A stretch of 21,445 nucleotides of DNA from an uncultured Bacteroidales bacterium. Its GTDB lineage: Bacteria; Bacteroidota; Bacteroidia; Bacteroidales; UBA932. Shown here one piece after another: positions 1-7,861 of the stretch (its first letter is position 1; each line of letters begins with the position of its first letter). Location: positions 1-21,445 of the forward strand of contig CAKUPC010000034.1 of assembly GCA_934675095.1 (NCBI GenBank), in the 5' to 3' direction. Below the pieces are notes generated by a model that did no database searches, had not been told where the DNA came from, and saw only the letters and a list, made by a program, of their open reading frames with translations. The position numbers were made by a program, and so were the translations under genes.

Positions 1-1268
1 TCGACGCAGTCTTCGATTCCGCTGTCCTTCAGAGTGTTGTGGAGTCTCACCATCTCGGCGAGCTTCTCGCTGTTCTCAGCGATGAGCTTCTGGTTCTCCT
101 CCGCGAGCTTCTTCACGGTAGCCAAATCTTTCGTGTTCGCGGCGATTGCCGCACCGTTCTTCGAGATTGCGGACGTGTTCCGGCTGATGAGTATCGCGTC
201 GTCGGCAATCTTTCCGGCGTTCTCCGCCACAGACTGCGAGAGGGATGTGAGGTCGCCGCGAAGACCCGTAATCAGGCTCGCGTTCGCCGAAATCTTCCTG
301 TTCGTCGCGGTCTCAAGGTTGGTGATGAGAGTCGTGAGATACGCCTTGTCGGAGTCCATACGCCCGACGAGTTCCGTCCTCATCGCGTCGAGCTTCGCGT
401 CAGTCTGCTCTATGGTGTAGTAGCCCGCCAGCTGCTCGTTCACCCATGACTTCATCGAGGTCTCCAGCTTCGTGAGCTCCGTCGCTATGAGCTTCGTGTA
501 GGCGTCGGTGAGCTCAGTCCTCAGCGCAGAGATGTCGCTGCCTAACTTTTCCGTGAGCGCGCCTATCTGCTGCCGCGTGGACTCGTCGAGGGCGGAGAGC
601 GATTTCGACAGCTCCTCGGCCTTGTTGGTGAGGCGAACGTCCATGTTCATGGTATATGTGTTGAGGGTCTCAAGCTGCGTCTTGATTCCGGCCACGGCCT
701 CGGCAATCTTGTTCTGCTGCTCGATGGTCGCGAACGTCGCGTCCGCCCAGTCGCGCACCTTCCCGTTCTCGGAGTCCACATAGCTCCGCAGTTCCTCCGC
801 GTTCTTCTGAAGCTCCTCATCCTTGGCCTTCAGTTCCGCGATTGTGCCGTTCAGAGTCTCAAGTTCCCCGTTCATGAGGGTCTTGTAGGCCTCAAGCTGC
901 GCGATGACATCGGCCTTTGCCGCATCGACCTCGCCGGAGAGTTCCGACTTGTCAGCCGCCATCTCCTCGCGGAGGGTCTTCTGTGCCTCGGTGAGGGCCG
1001 CGTTCGTCTTTCCGAGTTCCGTCTCAAGCTTCGCCTGCTTCTCTTCGAGCGCGGAGATGTATTCCCGGAGTCCCGCGTCGGTCTTTTCGAGTTCCCCGAT
1101 TGTCTTTTTGATTGAGGCCAGCTGCTCGTCAATTGACGGAATCCTTGTGTCCTTCAGTTCCGAAATCCTCTGTTCGAGTGAGTTGATTCTGTCCTCCAGT
1201 TTCCCGCAGGACGCAACAATGACAGCCGTCACCAACGCCAACGACGGCAATAGTCCAATTCTTTTCAT
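1..1268 (-). CDS. Coiled-coil surface lipoprotein, C-terminus beyond the window
   Basis: An open frame of 422 codons starts at an ATG at 1268 and runs off the left edge without a stop. The first 21 residues form a lipoprotein signal peptide: MKR, then a hydrophobic stretch, ending in VASC with Cys21 as the predicted lipidated residue. After it comes a very long, Glu/Lys/Leu-rich heptad pattern (for example LEDRINSLEQRISELKD, then further repeats), so nearly all that is visible is predicted coiled coil. Bacteroidales lipoproteins of this layout usually carry a globular domain such as FISUMP or a DUF4988-type region after the coil, which would lie outside the window; that is inference. It probably sits in the outer membrane and may reach the surface. 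It has its own long leader, homologous to that of the FISUMP lipoprotein at 10848-11420. An in-frame ATG at 1277 is possible, but MKRIG fits the signal peptide better. The specific function is unknown. Confidence 0.85.
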   Translation of the reverse strand, partial: MKRIGLLPSLALVTAVIVASCGKLEDRINSLEQRISELKDTRIPSIDEQLASIKKTIGELEKTDAGLREYISALEEKQAKLETELGKTNAALTEAQKTLREEMAADKSELSGEVDAAKADVIAQLEAYKTLMNGELETLNGTIAELKAKDEELQKNAEELRSYVDSENGKVRDWADATFATIEQQNKIAEAVAGIKTQLETLNTYTMNMDVRLTNKAEELSKSLSALDESTRQQIGALTEKLGSDISALRTELTDAYTKLIATELTKLETSMKSWVNEQLAGYYTIEQTDAKLDAMRTELVGRMDSDKAYLTTLITNLETATNRKISANASLITGLRGDLTSLSQSVAENAGKIADDAILISRNTSAISKNGAAIAANTKDLATVKKLAEENQKLIAENSEKLAEMVRLHNTLKDSGIEDCV

Positions 1269-1333
1269 AGCCTTGTTTCCCATGAATCTTGCTTCGTCCG
1301 TGACTCCTCCGGACGGTTTTGCACAAAAAGAAA

Positions 1334-1412
1334 GTGTGGAGTCGATTCCGTTTATCTAAAAGAAGGTTGTGGCTAACCCAAGAGAAAATAAACGATACCC
1401 AATACCCCACAC
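1334..1412 (-). promoter_or_regulatory. Candidate structured RNA in the leader of the coiled-coil lipoprotein (copy A)
   Basis: This is the most structured part of a leader of about 300 bases (roughly 1269-1575) on the minus strand. Nested complementary segments can pair: GTGTGG 1334-1339 with CCACAC 1407-1412, CGTTTAT 1349-1355 with ATAAACG 1388-1394, and GGTT 1365-1368 with AACC 1375-1378. The same nested pairs occur with the same 79-base outer span at 11480-11558, upstream of another lipoprotein, while loop and linker bases differ. A second similar block lies nearer the transcription start (about 1495-1560). The expected -7 position holds TAACCTTG (1576-1583, minus), a weaker match than in copy B. 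The role (riboswitch, thermosensor, protein site or attenuator) is unknown. Confidence 0.5.
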
Positions 1413-1706
1413 TCAAAACGGATATGAAGTATCGGGGCACAGGATGCCCACACTGCATAGTCCACAATGAGAATGAGTGCTGTCCGTCGTCCTTTCTCTT
1501 TTGAAAACTGCCACATTTTCTTTTAAGGATGTCCGAAAACACTTTCAATATGTATGTGCTGATCGCTCAGCGCCACAAGGTTAGAAATTATTTCCGGAAA
1601 ACGGACCGGCACTCAAAAGGTATTGAGTGGCAAAGTTCGGAATTATCCGCAAAAGCAGGATTGGCCGGCATATAAAAAACGATAAAAACATATAAAAAGA
1701 GAAAAA

Positions 1707-1760
1707 TCTATGCAAAATTTCAATCAAAAAGCATAGAGTGCAACCGCAAACAGGTTGCAC
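1707..1760. other. Intergenic stretch with two small inverted repeats
   Basis: The AT-rich sequence between the lipoprotein leader and the toxin-antitoxin promoter holds TCTATGC (1707-1713) facing GCATAGA (1731-1737), directly followed by GTGCAACC (1738-1745) facing GGTTGCAC (1753-1760). A looser pair, CACTCAA/TTGAGTG, lies at 1610-1629. Neither U-tract-tailed terminators nor an ORF are evident here. They could be regulatory sites or remnants of an insertion boundary. Confidence 0.3.
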
Positions 1761-1827
1761 CTCCAAATATTGGTGCTATATTCGCATTGTTAAGATTTTG
1801 AAAAACCGCAATTGAGTAAAACTGACA

Positions 1828-1881
1828 AAATCAACTTTATCGTTGATTTATTTTTATAATAACATTATTTTTATAACTTTG
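1828..1881 (+). promoter_or_regulatory. Promoter and putative operator of the toxin-antitoxin operon
   Basis: A -7 box TAACTTTG lies at 1874-1881, only 16 bases before the toxin ATG, so the 5' leader must be very short. Just upstream is a perfect 8-bp inverted repeat, AAATCAAC (1828-1835) and GTTGATTT (1842-1849) with a 6-base spacer. Its right arm reaches the expected -33 position. This placement suits autorepression by the HTH antitoxin; that link is inference. Confidence 0.6.
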
Positions 1882-1897
1882 TAGATAATTTTAGACA

Positions 1898-2257
1898 ATG
1901 GCAACGCAAGAGGATGTAGAGAAATTTCTGGAACAGTTCCGGGTGAAGATGGAGATTTGGGGAATCCTGTTCAGAAATGACAGGGGCAAAAATATTCAGA
2001 CACTTATTGACCTGAATATCACAGAAATTGAGAGGCTCCAGATTATACGGACTATTGAGGTGGAAGACTACAGCGAAGGACCGGTCATCGATACTCTATA
2101 TCACGGAACTGATATGTGGGTGTTCGGGAAAGACGTGAAAGACAGGGAAATATACATAAAGATAACAATGGGGACGAGTGGGCGGCAGACTATATGCATA
2201 TCATTCCATATAGCGGAGCACCCGATGAATCACCCGTTTAAGGAGGAAATAAAATGA
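1898..2257 (+). CDS. MqsR-like toxin of a Panacea toxin-antitoxin pair
   Basis: A 119-residue protein and the first gene of a two-gene operon whose stop overlaps the antitoxin start (ATGA at 2254-2257). The middle and C-terminal parts recall the MqsR toxin fold: a helical region with LNITEIERLQIIRTIEVEDY, then DMWVFGKDVKDREIYIKI, where MqsR has a matching EVYLKI-type strand, and a final strand with ICISFH. It is longer than E. coli MqsR (98 aa), with an extra N-terminal helix and a C-terminal AEHPMNHPFK tail. MqsR proteins are mRNA interferases of the RelE-like fold. Here the activity is inferred from this resemblance and from the antitoxin next door; no catalytic residues were assigned with confidence. 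Codon use (many ATA and AGG) is more AT-leaning than in the housekeeping genes, which fits horizontal acquisition. Confidence 0.7.
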   Translation: MATQEDVEKFLEQFRVKMEIWGILFRNDRGKNIQTLIDLNITEIERLQIIRTIEVEDYSEGPVIDTLYHGTDMWVFGKDVKDREIYIKITMGTSGRQTICISFHIAEHPMNHPFKEEIK

Positions 2258-3243
2258 TAAGCCCATTTACCGGAGGACAGTGCACGCTGAGATATGAGGT
2301 TCGCGAAGTGACGTACAGAAAAGAAAAGTACGGATATGTCGCGCAGTTTTGGGTATGCAATGACACAGGAGAAGAATTCACAACATCAGAACAAGACGGG
2401 GCGAGCATTGCACAGGTTTACAATAAATATAGGGAAAAATACGGGATTCCATACGCCGATGAAATTGTTGGTTTGAGGAGGCGGTACGGGCTATCATGCG
2501 CTGCGATGTCCGCTATTCTTGGATTCGGTCCGAATCAATGGAGACTCTATGAGCAGGGCGAGGTGCCAAGTGTTTCAAACGGGAGAATGATACGCAGCGC
2601 AATGAATCCGGGAGTCATGCTCGATCTCATTGAGAACGCCGGAAGCTGCATTTCCGAATCAGAGAGAAAAAACACCAGGAAGAAAGTGGAAGATGCCGCA
2701 AAAGCCGAAGACTCCACAATAATAAGGAAATATGAAGAGTCACGAATCTTCATTCATAAACGAGGCTCCGTAAACGGATATGCGCCGGAATCTCTTGAAC
2801 GGCTGAAGAATATACTTCTTTATATTCTTGACAGATGCGGCGATGTCTGGTGCACGAAAATGAACAAGATTCTGTTTTATATTGACTTCCTGTCATATCG
2901 GGAACGTGGCACGGCAATGACCGGACTCGCATACAGAGCCATAGGATTCGGCCCGGTGCCGGAAAAATGGGACCGTGTTTTCAGCGAATTTGATGCCGTA
3001 CAACAGGTGCCTAAAGCGGCAGGGGAATACGAAGGTTGCGTCTTGACAGGAATGGAAAAGCCAGACTTGGATGCATTCAGTGCCGAGGATAGAATCATAC
3101 TTGATAAAGTCTGCGATAAATTCAAGGACACGTCAGCCCGCGACATCTCAGCAATAAGCCACAAGGAAGATGCTTGGAAAGACTGCCAGGCATATCATGC
3201 CATTATACCCTATTCAAAAGCCTTTTATCTGAAAGCCTTTTAA
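2254..3243 (+). CDS. HTH-Panacea (DUF4065/SocA-like) antitoxin
   Basis: This 329-residue protein is translationally coupled to the toxin. It has three parts. Residues 1-65 resemble the MqsA N-terminal domain, but the zinc-binding CxxC pairs are absent (SPFTGG stands where CPxCGG would be). Residues 70-112 form an MqsA-type helix-turn-helix (LRRRYGLSCAAMSAILGFG, then YEQGEVPSVSNGR). Residues 180-310 form a Panacea/DUF4065 domain with typical landmarks: KMNKILFYIDFL, the TGLAYRAIGFGPVPEKWD segment and the late SHKEDAW motif. A charged linker joins the last two. Panacea domains are known as interchangeable antitoxin domains that neutralise many unrelated toxins. The HTH part probably binds the inverted repeat at 1828-1849 and represses the operon. 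Confidence in the family is high; the precise partner mechanism is inferred. Confidence 0.85.
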   Translation: MISPFTGGQCTLRYEVREVTYRKEKYGYVAQFWVCNDTGEEFTTSEQDGASIAQVYNKYREKYGIPYADEIVGLRRRYGLSCAAMSAILGFGPNQWRLYEQGEVPSVSNGRMIRSAMNPGVMLDLIENAGSCISESERKNTRKKVEDAAKAEDSTIIRKYEESRIFIHKRGSVNGYAPESLERLKNILLYILDRCGDVWCTKMNKILFYIDFLSYRERGTAMTGLAYRAIGFGPVPEKWDRVFSEFDAVQQVPKAAGEYEGCVLTGMEKPDLDAFSAEDRIILDKVCDKFKDTSARDISAISHKEDAWKDCQAYHAIIPYSKAFYLKAF

Positions 3244-3267
3244 AACAGAGTGCTCTCACGAACTATT

Positions 3268-3328
3268 TTCCTAAAAAGCGGCGAGTTTTCGGGAATGGAT
3301 TCCTAAAAAGTGGCGAGTTTTTGGGAAT
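3268..3328 (+). promoter_or_regulatory. Two tandem 29-bp operator-like dyads
   Basis: Two copies of a 29-base element lie at 3268-3296 and 3300-3328, 32 bases apart, differing at only two positions. Each has imperfect dyad symmetry: TTCCTAAAA on the left, TTTT(C/T)GGGAA on the right. They end six bases before a -7 box TATATTTG (3334-3341), so the second copy covers the -33 region of the ATPase gene. They are probably binding sites for a regulator, perhaps the ATPase itself or the adjacent HTH antitoxin; which one is not visible. Confidence 0.6.
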
Positions 3329-3333
3329 TTATG

Positions 3334-3341
3334 TATATTTG
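3334..3341 (+). promoter_or_regulatory. -7 promoter element of the AAA/DUF4143 gene
   Basis: TATATTTG matches the Bacteroidetes -7 consensus TAnnTTTG exactly and lies 18 bases before the ATG at 3360. The leader must therefore be about ten bases long. No clean TTTG is found at the -33 distance, where the second dyad sits instead. Confidence 0.6.
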
Positions 3342-3359
3342 CACCAAAACAGGTGAAAT

Positions 3360-4484
3360 ATGATAAAGAGGACACAATCCGAAAGGCTCAAATCGCTGCT
3401 CGGTTCAGGAAAGGCGATAACACTGATGGGCGCAAGGCAAGTCGGGAAATCGACTATGCTCCATTCTCTGTTGGATGGGGACAGCAGCGTGCTTTGGCTC
3501 AACGGGGACGATGACGATGTGAGAGAAATGTTCAGAAGCATCACCTCAACGAGGTTGAAGACAATCATCGGCAACAGAAGAACAGTCGTGATAGACGAGG
3601 CTCAGCGCATAGATGAGATAGGTCTGAGAATGAAACTGATTACGGATCAGGTTCCCGGGGTGCAGGTCATTGCCACGGGAAGCAGCAGTTTTGAACTGTC
3701 CTCAAAAGTCAACGAGTCTCTCGCCGGAAGGAAAAGGGAACTGAAGCTCTTTCCATTGACATTTTCGGAGATGGTCACCCAGACCTCATTTCTCGACGAA
3801 CAGAGAATGGTTTCGCACAGGATGATTTATGGGTATTACCCGGAAGTCGTCACCCGGCCAGCGGAAGAAAAGATGGTACTCAAAGAGCTTACGGACAGCT
3901 ATTTATATAAAGACTTGCTCGCCATGGACAGGATTCAGAAGCCGGATATGCTTGTTCGTCTGCTGAAAGCACTGTCGCTGCAAATCGGTAATCAGGTGTC
4001 ATATAACGAATTGGGGCAACTGCTCGGCGTTGATCCGAAAACTGTGGAAAAGTACATTGACGTGCTTGAGAAATCATACATAATTTTCAGGCTCGGCTCT
4101 TTCTCGAGAAATCTGAGAAACGAACTGAAGATGACCCGCAAGGTGTTTTTCTGGGATCTCGGAATCAGAAATGCCGTCATAGGCAATTTTGCCCCTATGG
4201 AGAATAGGTCGGACAGCTGCGCCCTGTGGGAAAATTTCGTCATCTCAGAAAGGATGAAAATGAATGAATATGCCTCCAGTTTCGCCCAGTCCTATTTCTG
4301 GAGGACTAAAGACCAGAGTGAAATCGACTACATAGAAGAGGAAGACGGAACGATGAAAGCATTTGAGTTCAAATGGAATCCGTCAAAATCAGGGACAAAA
4401 TGCCCGTCATCATTCGCATCGGCCTATCCCGACGCGAGTTTCATGGTAATCACACCGGACAACATTGAGGAGTTTCTACTTTAG
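3360..4484 (+). CDS. AAA ATPase with C-terminal DUF4143 domain
   Basis: This 374-residue protein has an N-terminal AAA_14-type P-loop domain: Walker A GARQVGKS at 24-31, Walker B TVVIDEAQ at about 75-82, and a sensor-like VIATGSSSFEL around 103-113. A middle winged-helix-like stretch (LGVDPKTVEKYIDVLEKSYI) follows. The C-terminal DUF4143 part has DQSEIDYIEEEDGTMKAFEFK, a pattern recalling the D..ExK core of PD-(D/E)xK nucleases, although most DUF4143 proteins have no demonstrated nuclease activity. The gene is complete, at family-typical length. It follows the toxin-antitoxin operon by 116 bases and has its own promoter and dyads. Proteins of this family are abundant in accessory regions of Bacteroidales; their role is poorly known. 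Confidence 0.9.
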   Translation: MIKRTQSERLKSLLGSGKAITLMGARQVGKSTMLHSLLDGDSSVLWLNGDDDDVREMFRSITSTRLKTIIGNRRTVVIDEAQRIDEIGLRMKLITDQVPGVQVIATGSSSFELSSKVNESLAGRKRELKLFPLTFSEMVTQTSFLDEQRMVSHRMIYGYYPEVVTRPAEEKMVLKELTDSYLYKDLLAMDRIQKPDMLVRLLKALSLQIGNQVSYNELGQLLGVDPKTVEKYIDVLEKSYIIFRLGSFSRNLRNELKMTRKVFFWDLGIRNAVIGNFAPMENRSDSCALWENFVISERMKMNEYASSFAQSYFWRTKDQSEIDYIEEEDGTMKAFEFKWNPSKSGTKCPSSFASAYPDASFMVITPDNIEEFLL

Positions 4485-4525
4485 AAAAATAACCGGCTTA
4501 AGATGTTTCCTAATAAATAACACAA

Positions 4526-4765
4526 ATGAAAAAATACAGGGACAACGAGGGCAGGAGGGTCGTGGAGGTCGATTCACTTGCGTTTTTATACGAGAGATAC
4601 GGTTACAGCTGGCTAAAGCGGCACGTGCTGAACCGACGGCACAAGAGGGCGCTGAAGAGGGCTGATGTCATCACGGCTCCAGACGCGGAGGTGGCGTATG
4701 AGATTGAGAAATATTACTTTATCCCTAAGGAGACGGTAATTGTCAGAAAGCGTAAACTATTATAG
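4526..4765 (+). CDS. Small hypothetical protein, 79 residues
   Basis: A short basic protein (many Arg/Lys) starting MKKYRDNEG at 4526, 41 bases after the ATPase. The C-terminal half, ALKRADVITAPDAEVAYEIE followed by KYYFIPKE, resembles the segment where the N-terminal Rossmann half of GT4-type glycosyltransferases ends (an 'aD.ii..S......l...y.ip..ki.vi' pattern). It may be a free-standing small family or a glycosyltransferase fragment; no function is assigned. The last 23 bases overlap the convergent DUF456 gene tail to tail. No -7 promoter element was seen in the short gap before it, so it may be read through from the ATPase gene. Confidence 0.6.
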   Translation: MKKYRDNEGRRVVEVDSLAFLYERYGYSWLKRHVLNRRHKRALKRADVITAPDAEVAYEIEKYYFIPKETVIVRKRKLL

Positions 4766-5237
4766 CCCACAGCATTGCTCCGGAGACAACGAGCTTTATT
4801 CCCGTGCCGAGCAGGAAGCCGGCGAAGGCGCCGAGGGCGGACTTGAGGGAGTCGCCTGGGGTCTTGTTTCCGTAGGTGAGTTCGGCGATGAAGGCTCCGA
4901 GGATGGAGCCGAGAATCATGCCGATTGGCGTGAGGATTATGCCGGCTATCATCCCTATCGTGGCTCCGCGCGAGGCGTAGCGGCTGCCACCGGTGACTTT
5001 CGTAAGCATCCCGGGCATGAGGTAGTCGAGAGCCGTCACAAGGGCCGTCACTCCGAACCATATCCCCAACACGGTCAACGACATCCTGTCCCCGGCCGCA
5101 TTCGTCCCGCTGCCCCAGAAGTAAAGGACAAGCAGCCCGAGCCAGCTCAAGGGAGGTCCCGGCAATGCAGGGACGACACTGCCCACCATCCCGAGGATGC
5201 CGAGCAGTATCGCTGCGATTATAATAAACATTTCCAT
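4743..5237 (-). CDS. DUF456 family membrane protein
   Basis: A 164-residue, strongly hydrophobic protein with about four to five membrane segments: residues 1-20, 30-45, 55-75, a Gly-rich pair around 88-115, and a C-terminal one. The small-residue pattern GATIGMIAGIILTPIGMILG, then GAFIAELTYG, is characteristic of DUF456. The start codon overlaps the pepP stop by one base (5237), so the two genes are translationally coupled. The family has no established biochemical function. It is probably an inner-membrane protein. Confidence 0.88.
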   Translation of the reverse strand: MEMFIIIAAILLGILGMVGSVVPALPGPPLSWLGLLVLYFWGSGTNAAGDRMSLTVLGIWFGVTALVTALDYLMPGMLTKVTGGSRYASRGATIGMIAGIILTPIGMILGSILGAFIAELTYGNKTPGDSLKSALGAFAGFLLGTGIKLVVSGAMLWAIIVYAF

Positions 5238-6685
5238 TATTCGGACATCAGACGCTCTATGTCAGAAGATGCAATAGGCAGCCGACTGTGCCCCAGCCGC
5301 CGGGCGCCGTCCGGAGTGACGAGCACGTCGTCTTCGAGACGGATGCCGCCGAAATGACTGTATTCCTTCTCAAGGCGGGCATAGTTCACGCGCCCCCTGT
5401 CAAGCCCCTCCCGCTTGAACTGGGCAATCAGGGCAGGGATGAAGTATATTCCAGGCTCATCGGTGACGACATTGCCCGGGACGAGTCTGCGGGCCATTCG
5501 GAGGTTCGCCAGACCTACTCCGCCCTCGCGCTTCTGGTCGTCGTCATAGCCGACATAGTCCTCTCCGTAGTCCTCCATGTCGTGAACGTCAAGACCCATG
5601 TTGTGACCGAGCCCGTGAGGCATGAAAAGTCCTCCGATTCCGTCAGCCGCGAGTTCGTCAGGGTCGCCCGTGACAAGCCCCGCAGCCTTGAGGCCTTCGA
5701 GCATCTTGGTGACAGTGGCAATATGAACCTCACGGTAGGTAATTCCGGGACGCACCATAGAGAACGCGAACTCATTGCAGGAGTGGACAAGGTCGTACAT
5801 CTCCTTCTGCTGCGCGGTGAACTTTCCGCCGCAAGGATAGGTGCGCGTGAAATCGGAGGCATAGTGGATGTTGCTCTCGGCGCCGGCATCGACCACGAGA
5901 AGACGGCCCGGGGTGATTATCTGGTGGTGGGTGTGGTTGTGCAGCGTCTCGCCGTTCTGGGACAGAATCGTCGTAAACGACACGCCCCAGCCCTTCGAGA
6001 GGGTCACTCCCTCCATCCGACCGACTATTTCCTGCTCAAGCACTCCCGGCCGGCATCCCTCACGGGCAATCGTGTGCATCTCCACTCCGAGGTCGCAGGC
6101 ATTGTCAATGGCCTCTATCTCACAGTCCTGTTTCACAAGGCGCATTGAAACGATTGCCCTGACAAGAGCCTTTGAAGCAGCGGAGTCCCCGTCAAGATGA
6201 CGGCTGCCGACAACTTCCGGAACAAACCCAAGAATGGCAGCGAGGCGCATCTGGTTATAGTAGCGGGACTGAGGCACGAAATGGACGCGACGCCCTGCCG
6301 CCTTTGCCGCGGCTACTGCCTCGAAGAACTTGCCGTATGGCGCCGAGACCCCGTCCGAGGTGCTTCCGGCGTTCTCCCCTATGCCAATCAGCACCGCTTT
6401 CGAGCGCACCGAAGGCTGCGGCCCCATCCACACGATGTCGTCAATGTCAACGTCGTCGGCATACAGCGTCTCCGCCCCTGTCTCGAGGTCAAGCACAGCC
6501 GCGAATCCCGGCTCGTCAATCCCCCAAAAATAGAGGAATGTGCTGTCCTGCCTGAACTTATAGTCATTGCCCCTGTAGTTTGCCGGAGCCTCGACATTTC
6601 CCAAGAACACGGCAACGCCGCTCTCTCCCTTCATCCGGCGCAGCAGTTCCGCCCGCCTGTTTACATATACTTCCTTACTGAACAT
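5237..6685 (-). CDS. pepP: Xaa-Pro aminopeptidase (M24B)
   Basis: A 482-residue protein with the two-domain layout of aminopeptidase P: an N-terminal creatinase-like domain (about 1-165) and a pita-bread catalytic domain (about 180-482). The five metal ligands expected for the dinuclear site are visible: Asp266 and Asp278 (VVDAGAE...SDFTRTY), His361 (HGLGHNMGLDVHD), Glu410 (VTDEPGIY) and Glu451 (GGIRLEDDV). The enzyme removes an N-terminal residue that precedes proline, probably in the cytoplasm, since no signal peptide is seen. The start at 6685 follows AAAGGAT. It lies 109 bases downstream of asd on the same strand with no obvious promoter between, so cotranscription is likely. Length is normal for the family. 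Confidence 0.93.
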   Translation of the reverse strand: MFSKEVYVNRRAELLRRMKGESGVAVFLGNVEAPANYRGNDYKFRQDSTFLYFWGIDEPGFAAVLDLETGAETLYADDVDIDDIVWMGPQPSVRSKAVLIGIGENAGSTSDGVSAPYGKFFEAVAAAKAAGRRVHFVPQSRYYNQMRLAAILGFVPEVVGSRHLDGDSAASKALVRAIVSMRLVKQDCEIEAIDNACDLGVEMHTIAREGCRPGVLEQEIVGRMEGVTLSKGWGVSFTTILSQNGETLHNHTHHQIITPGRLLVVDAGAESNIHYASDFTRTYPCGGKFTAQQKEMYDLVHSCNEFAFSMVRPGITYREVHIATVTKMLEGLKAAGLVTGDPDELAADGIGGLFMPHGLGHNMGLDVHDMEDYGEDYVGYDDDQKREGGVGLANLRMARRLVPGNVVTDEPGIYFIPALIAQFKREGLDRGRVNYARLEKEYSHFGGIRLEDDVLVTPDGARRLGHSRLPIASSDIERLMSE

Positions 6686-6794
6686 ATCCTTTTATTATTT
6701 TATTATCTTTTTTCAGCAACAAGTCCCGGAGGGACTGAGGCAGAGGTCCCGCCGACGCAGCCGGTATGCCCCAAACATCAACTGAGGTTAGGTC

Positions 6795-7814
6795 TCAGTG
6801 CAGATAACCACGTTTCAACAGAATCTCAGCTATCTGCACGGCATTCGTAGCCGCGCCCTTCCTGATATTATCCGACACGCACCACAGATTCAGCCCGTTC
6901 TCCACGGACTCGTCGCGGCGAATCCTCCCGACAAAGACCTCGTCCTTCCCCAGCGCGTTTATCGGCATCGGATAGACATTGTGCGCAGGGTCATCCTCGA
7001 CCACCGCACCCGGAAACGCGGCAATCGCGGCCCTCACGTCCTCCAGCTCAAAAGGCTTCTCAAGTTCCAGATTTATGGACTCGGAATGCCCGCCCATCAC
7101 CGGCACACGCACCGTCGTCGCCGTGACGCGAATCGACGGGTCGAGAATCTTGTGCGTCTCGTTCACCATCTTCATCTCCTCCTTCGTGTAGCCGTTGTCG
7201 AGGAAAGAATCGATGTGCGGAAGAACGTTCATGTCAATCGGGCATGGATATACCGCCGGGTACTCGCCCCATTCCGCTCCCCCTCGCTCAGCCTTCATCT
7301 GGTTCACCGCCTTGTAGCCCGTGCCCGTAACAGACTGATACGTGGAAACGACGATGCGGCGTATTCCGTATTTATAATGAATCGGAGCCACGGCAATCAG
7401 CATCTGTATCGTCGAACAGTTCGGATTCGCGATAATCATGTCCCCCTCTTCGAGCACATCGCCGTTGATTTCCGGAACGACCAGCTTCTTCGTCGGGTCC
7501 ATTCTCCAGAACGACGAATTGTCAACGACGCGGCACCCTACAGCCGCAAACTTCGGCGCAAGCTCACCCGAGACTGAACCTCCGGCCGAGAAAAGCGCCA
7601 GCTGAGGCTTCGCGGCGATTGCCATTTCAGCCGAGACGACCTCATATTCCCTCCCCTTAAACAAAATTTTCCTTCCGACAGATTTTTCCGACGCTACAGG
7701 CAGGAGCTCCGTCACCGGAAAATTCCTCTCCGCCAGCACCTCAAGCATCCTCGTGCCAACCAGACCCGTGGCACCTACTACCGCAACTTTCATATCATTG
7801 AAACTCTTTTTCAT
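6795..7814 (-). CDS. asd: Aspartate-semialdehyde dehydrogenase
   Basis: This protein reduces aspartyl phosphate to aspartate semialdehyde with NADPH, the branch point to lysine/diaminopimelate, threonine and methionine. It has an N-terminal nucleotide-binding GATGLVG motif directly after the first strand and the active-site cysteine in NPNCSTIQM (Cys133 from the chosen start). The substrate region includes SVTGTGYKAV and the late GGHSESINLE. I chose the ATG at 7814 (339 aa) because GGGAGGG lies five bases upstream. A GTG at 7841 would add nine residues, and an ATG at 7793 would give the common MKVAVVGATG beginning. The -7 sequence TATTTTTG at 7862-7869 (minus) is a plausible promoter. Confidence 0.95.
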   Translation of the reverse strand: MKKSFNDMKVAVVGATGLVGTRMLEVLAERNFPVTELLPVASEKSVGRKILFKGREYEVVSAEMAIAAKPQLALFSAGGSVSGELAPKFAAVGCRVVDNSSFWRMDPTKKLVVPEINGDVLEEGDMIIANPNCSTIQMLIAVAPIHYKYGIRRIVVSTYQSVTGTGYKAVNQMKAERGGAEWGEYPAVYPCPIDMNVLPHIDSFLDNGYTKEEMKMVNETHKILDPSIRVTATTVRVPVMGGHSESINLELEKPFELEDVRAAIAAFPGAVVEDDPAHNVYPMPINALGKDEVFVGRIRRDESVENGLNLWCVSDNIRKGAATNAVQIAEILLKRGYLH

Positions 7815-7861
7815 CCAATCCCTCCCGACTGTCTCCGCCACTCATTCTCCGGGATTCAGGA

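Noticed and set aside
39..449. Open frame on the plus strand over the lipoprotein gene
   Set aside because: It is the exact antisense of the coiled-coil lipoprotein frame, which has the signal peptide and heptads; the antisense frame has low-complexity Leu/Arg/Val content.
1129..1548. Open minus-strand frame covering the leader of the lipoprotein
   Set aside because: Similarity between the two leaders is at nucleotide and pairing level; the reading frame shifts between them (VGYWVSF versus CGDCFSL regions), so no conserved leader peptide is supported.
5288..6148. Long plus-strand frame of 286 codons
   Set aside because: Antisense shadow of pepP, which has all five metal ligands.
6781..6799. 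ACTGAG/CTCAGT inverted repeat at the end of asd
   Set aside because: Short stem overlapping the stop codon, with no T-run on the relevant strand; not a convincing terminator.
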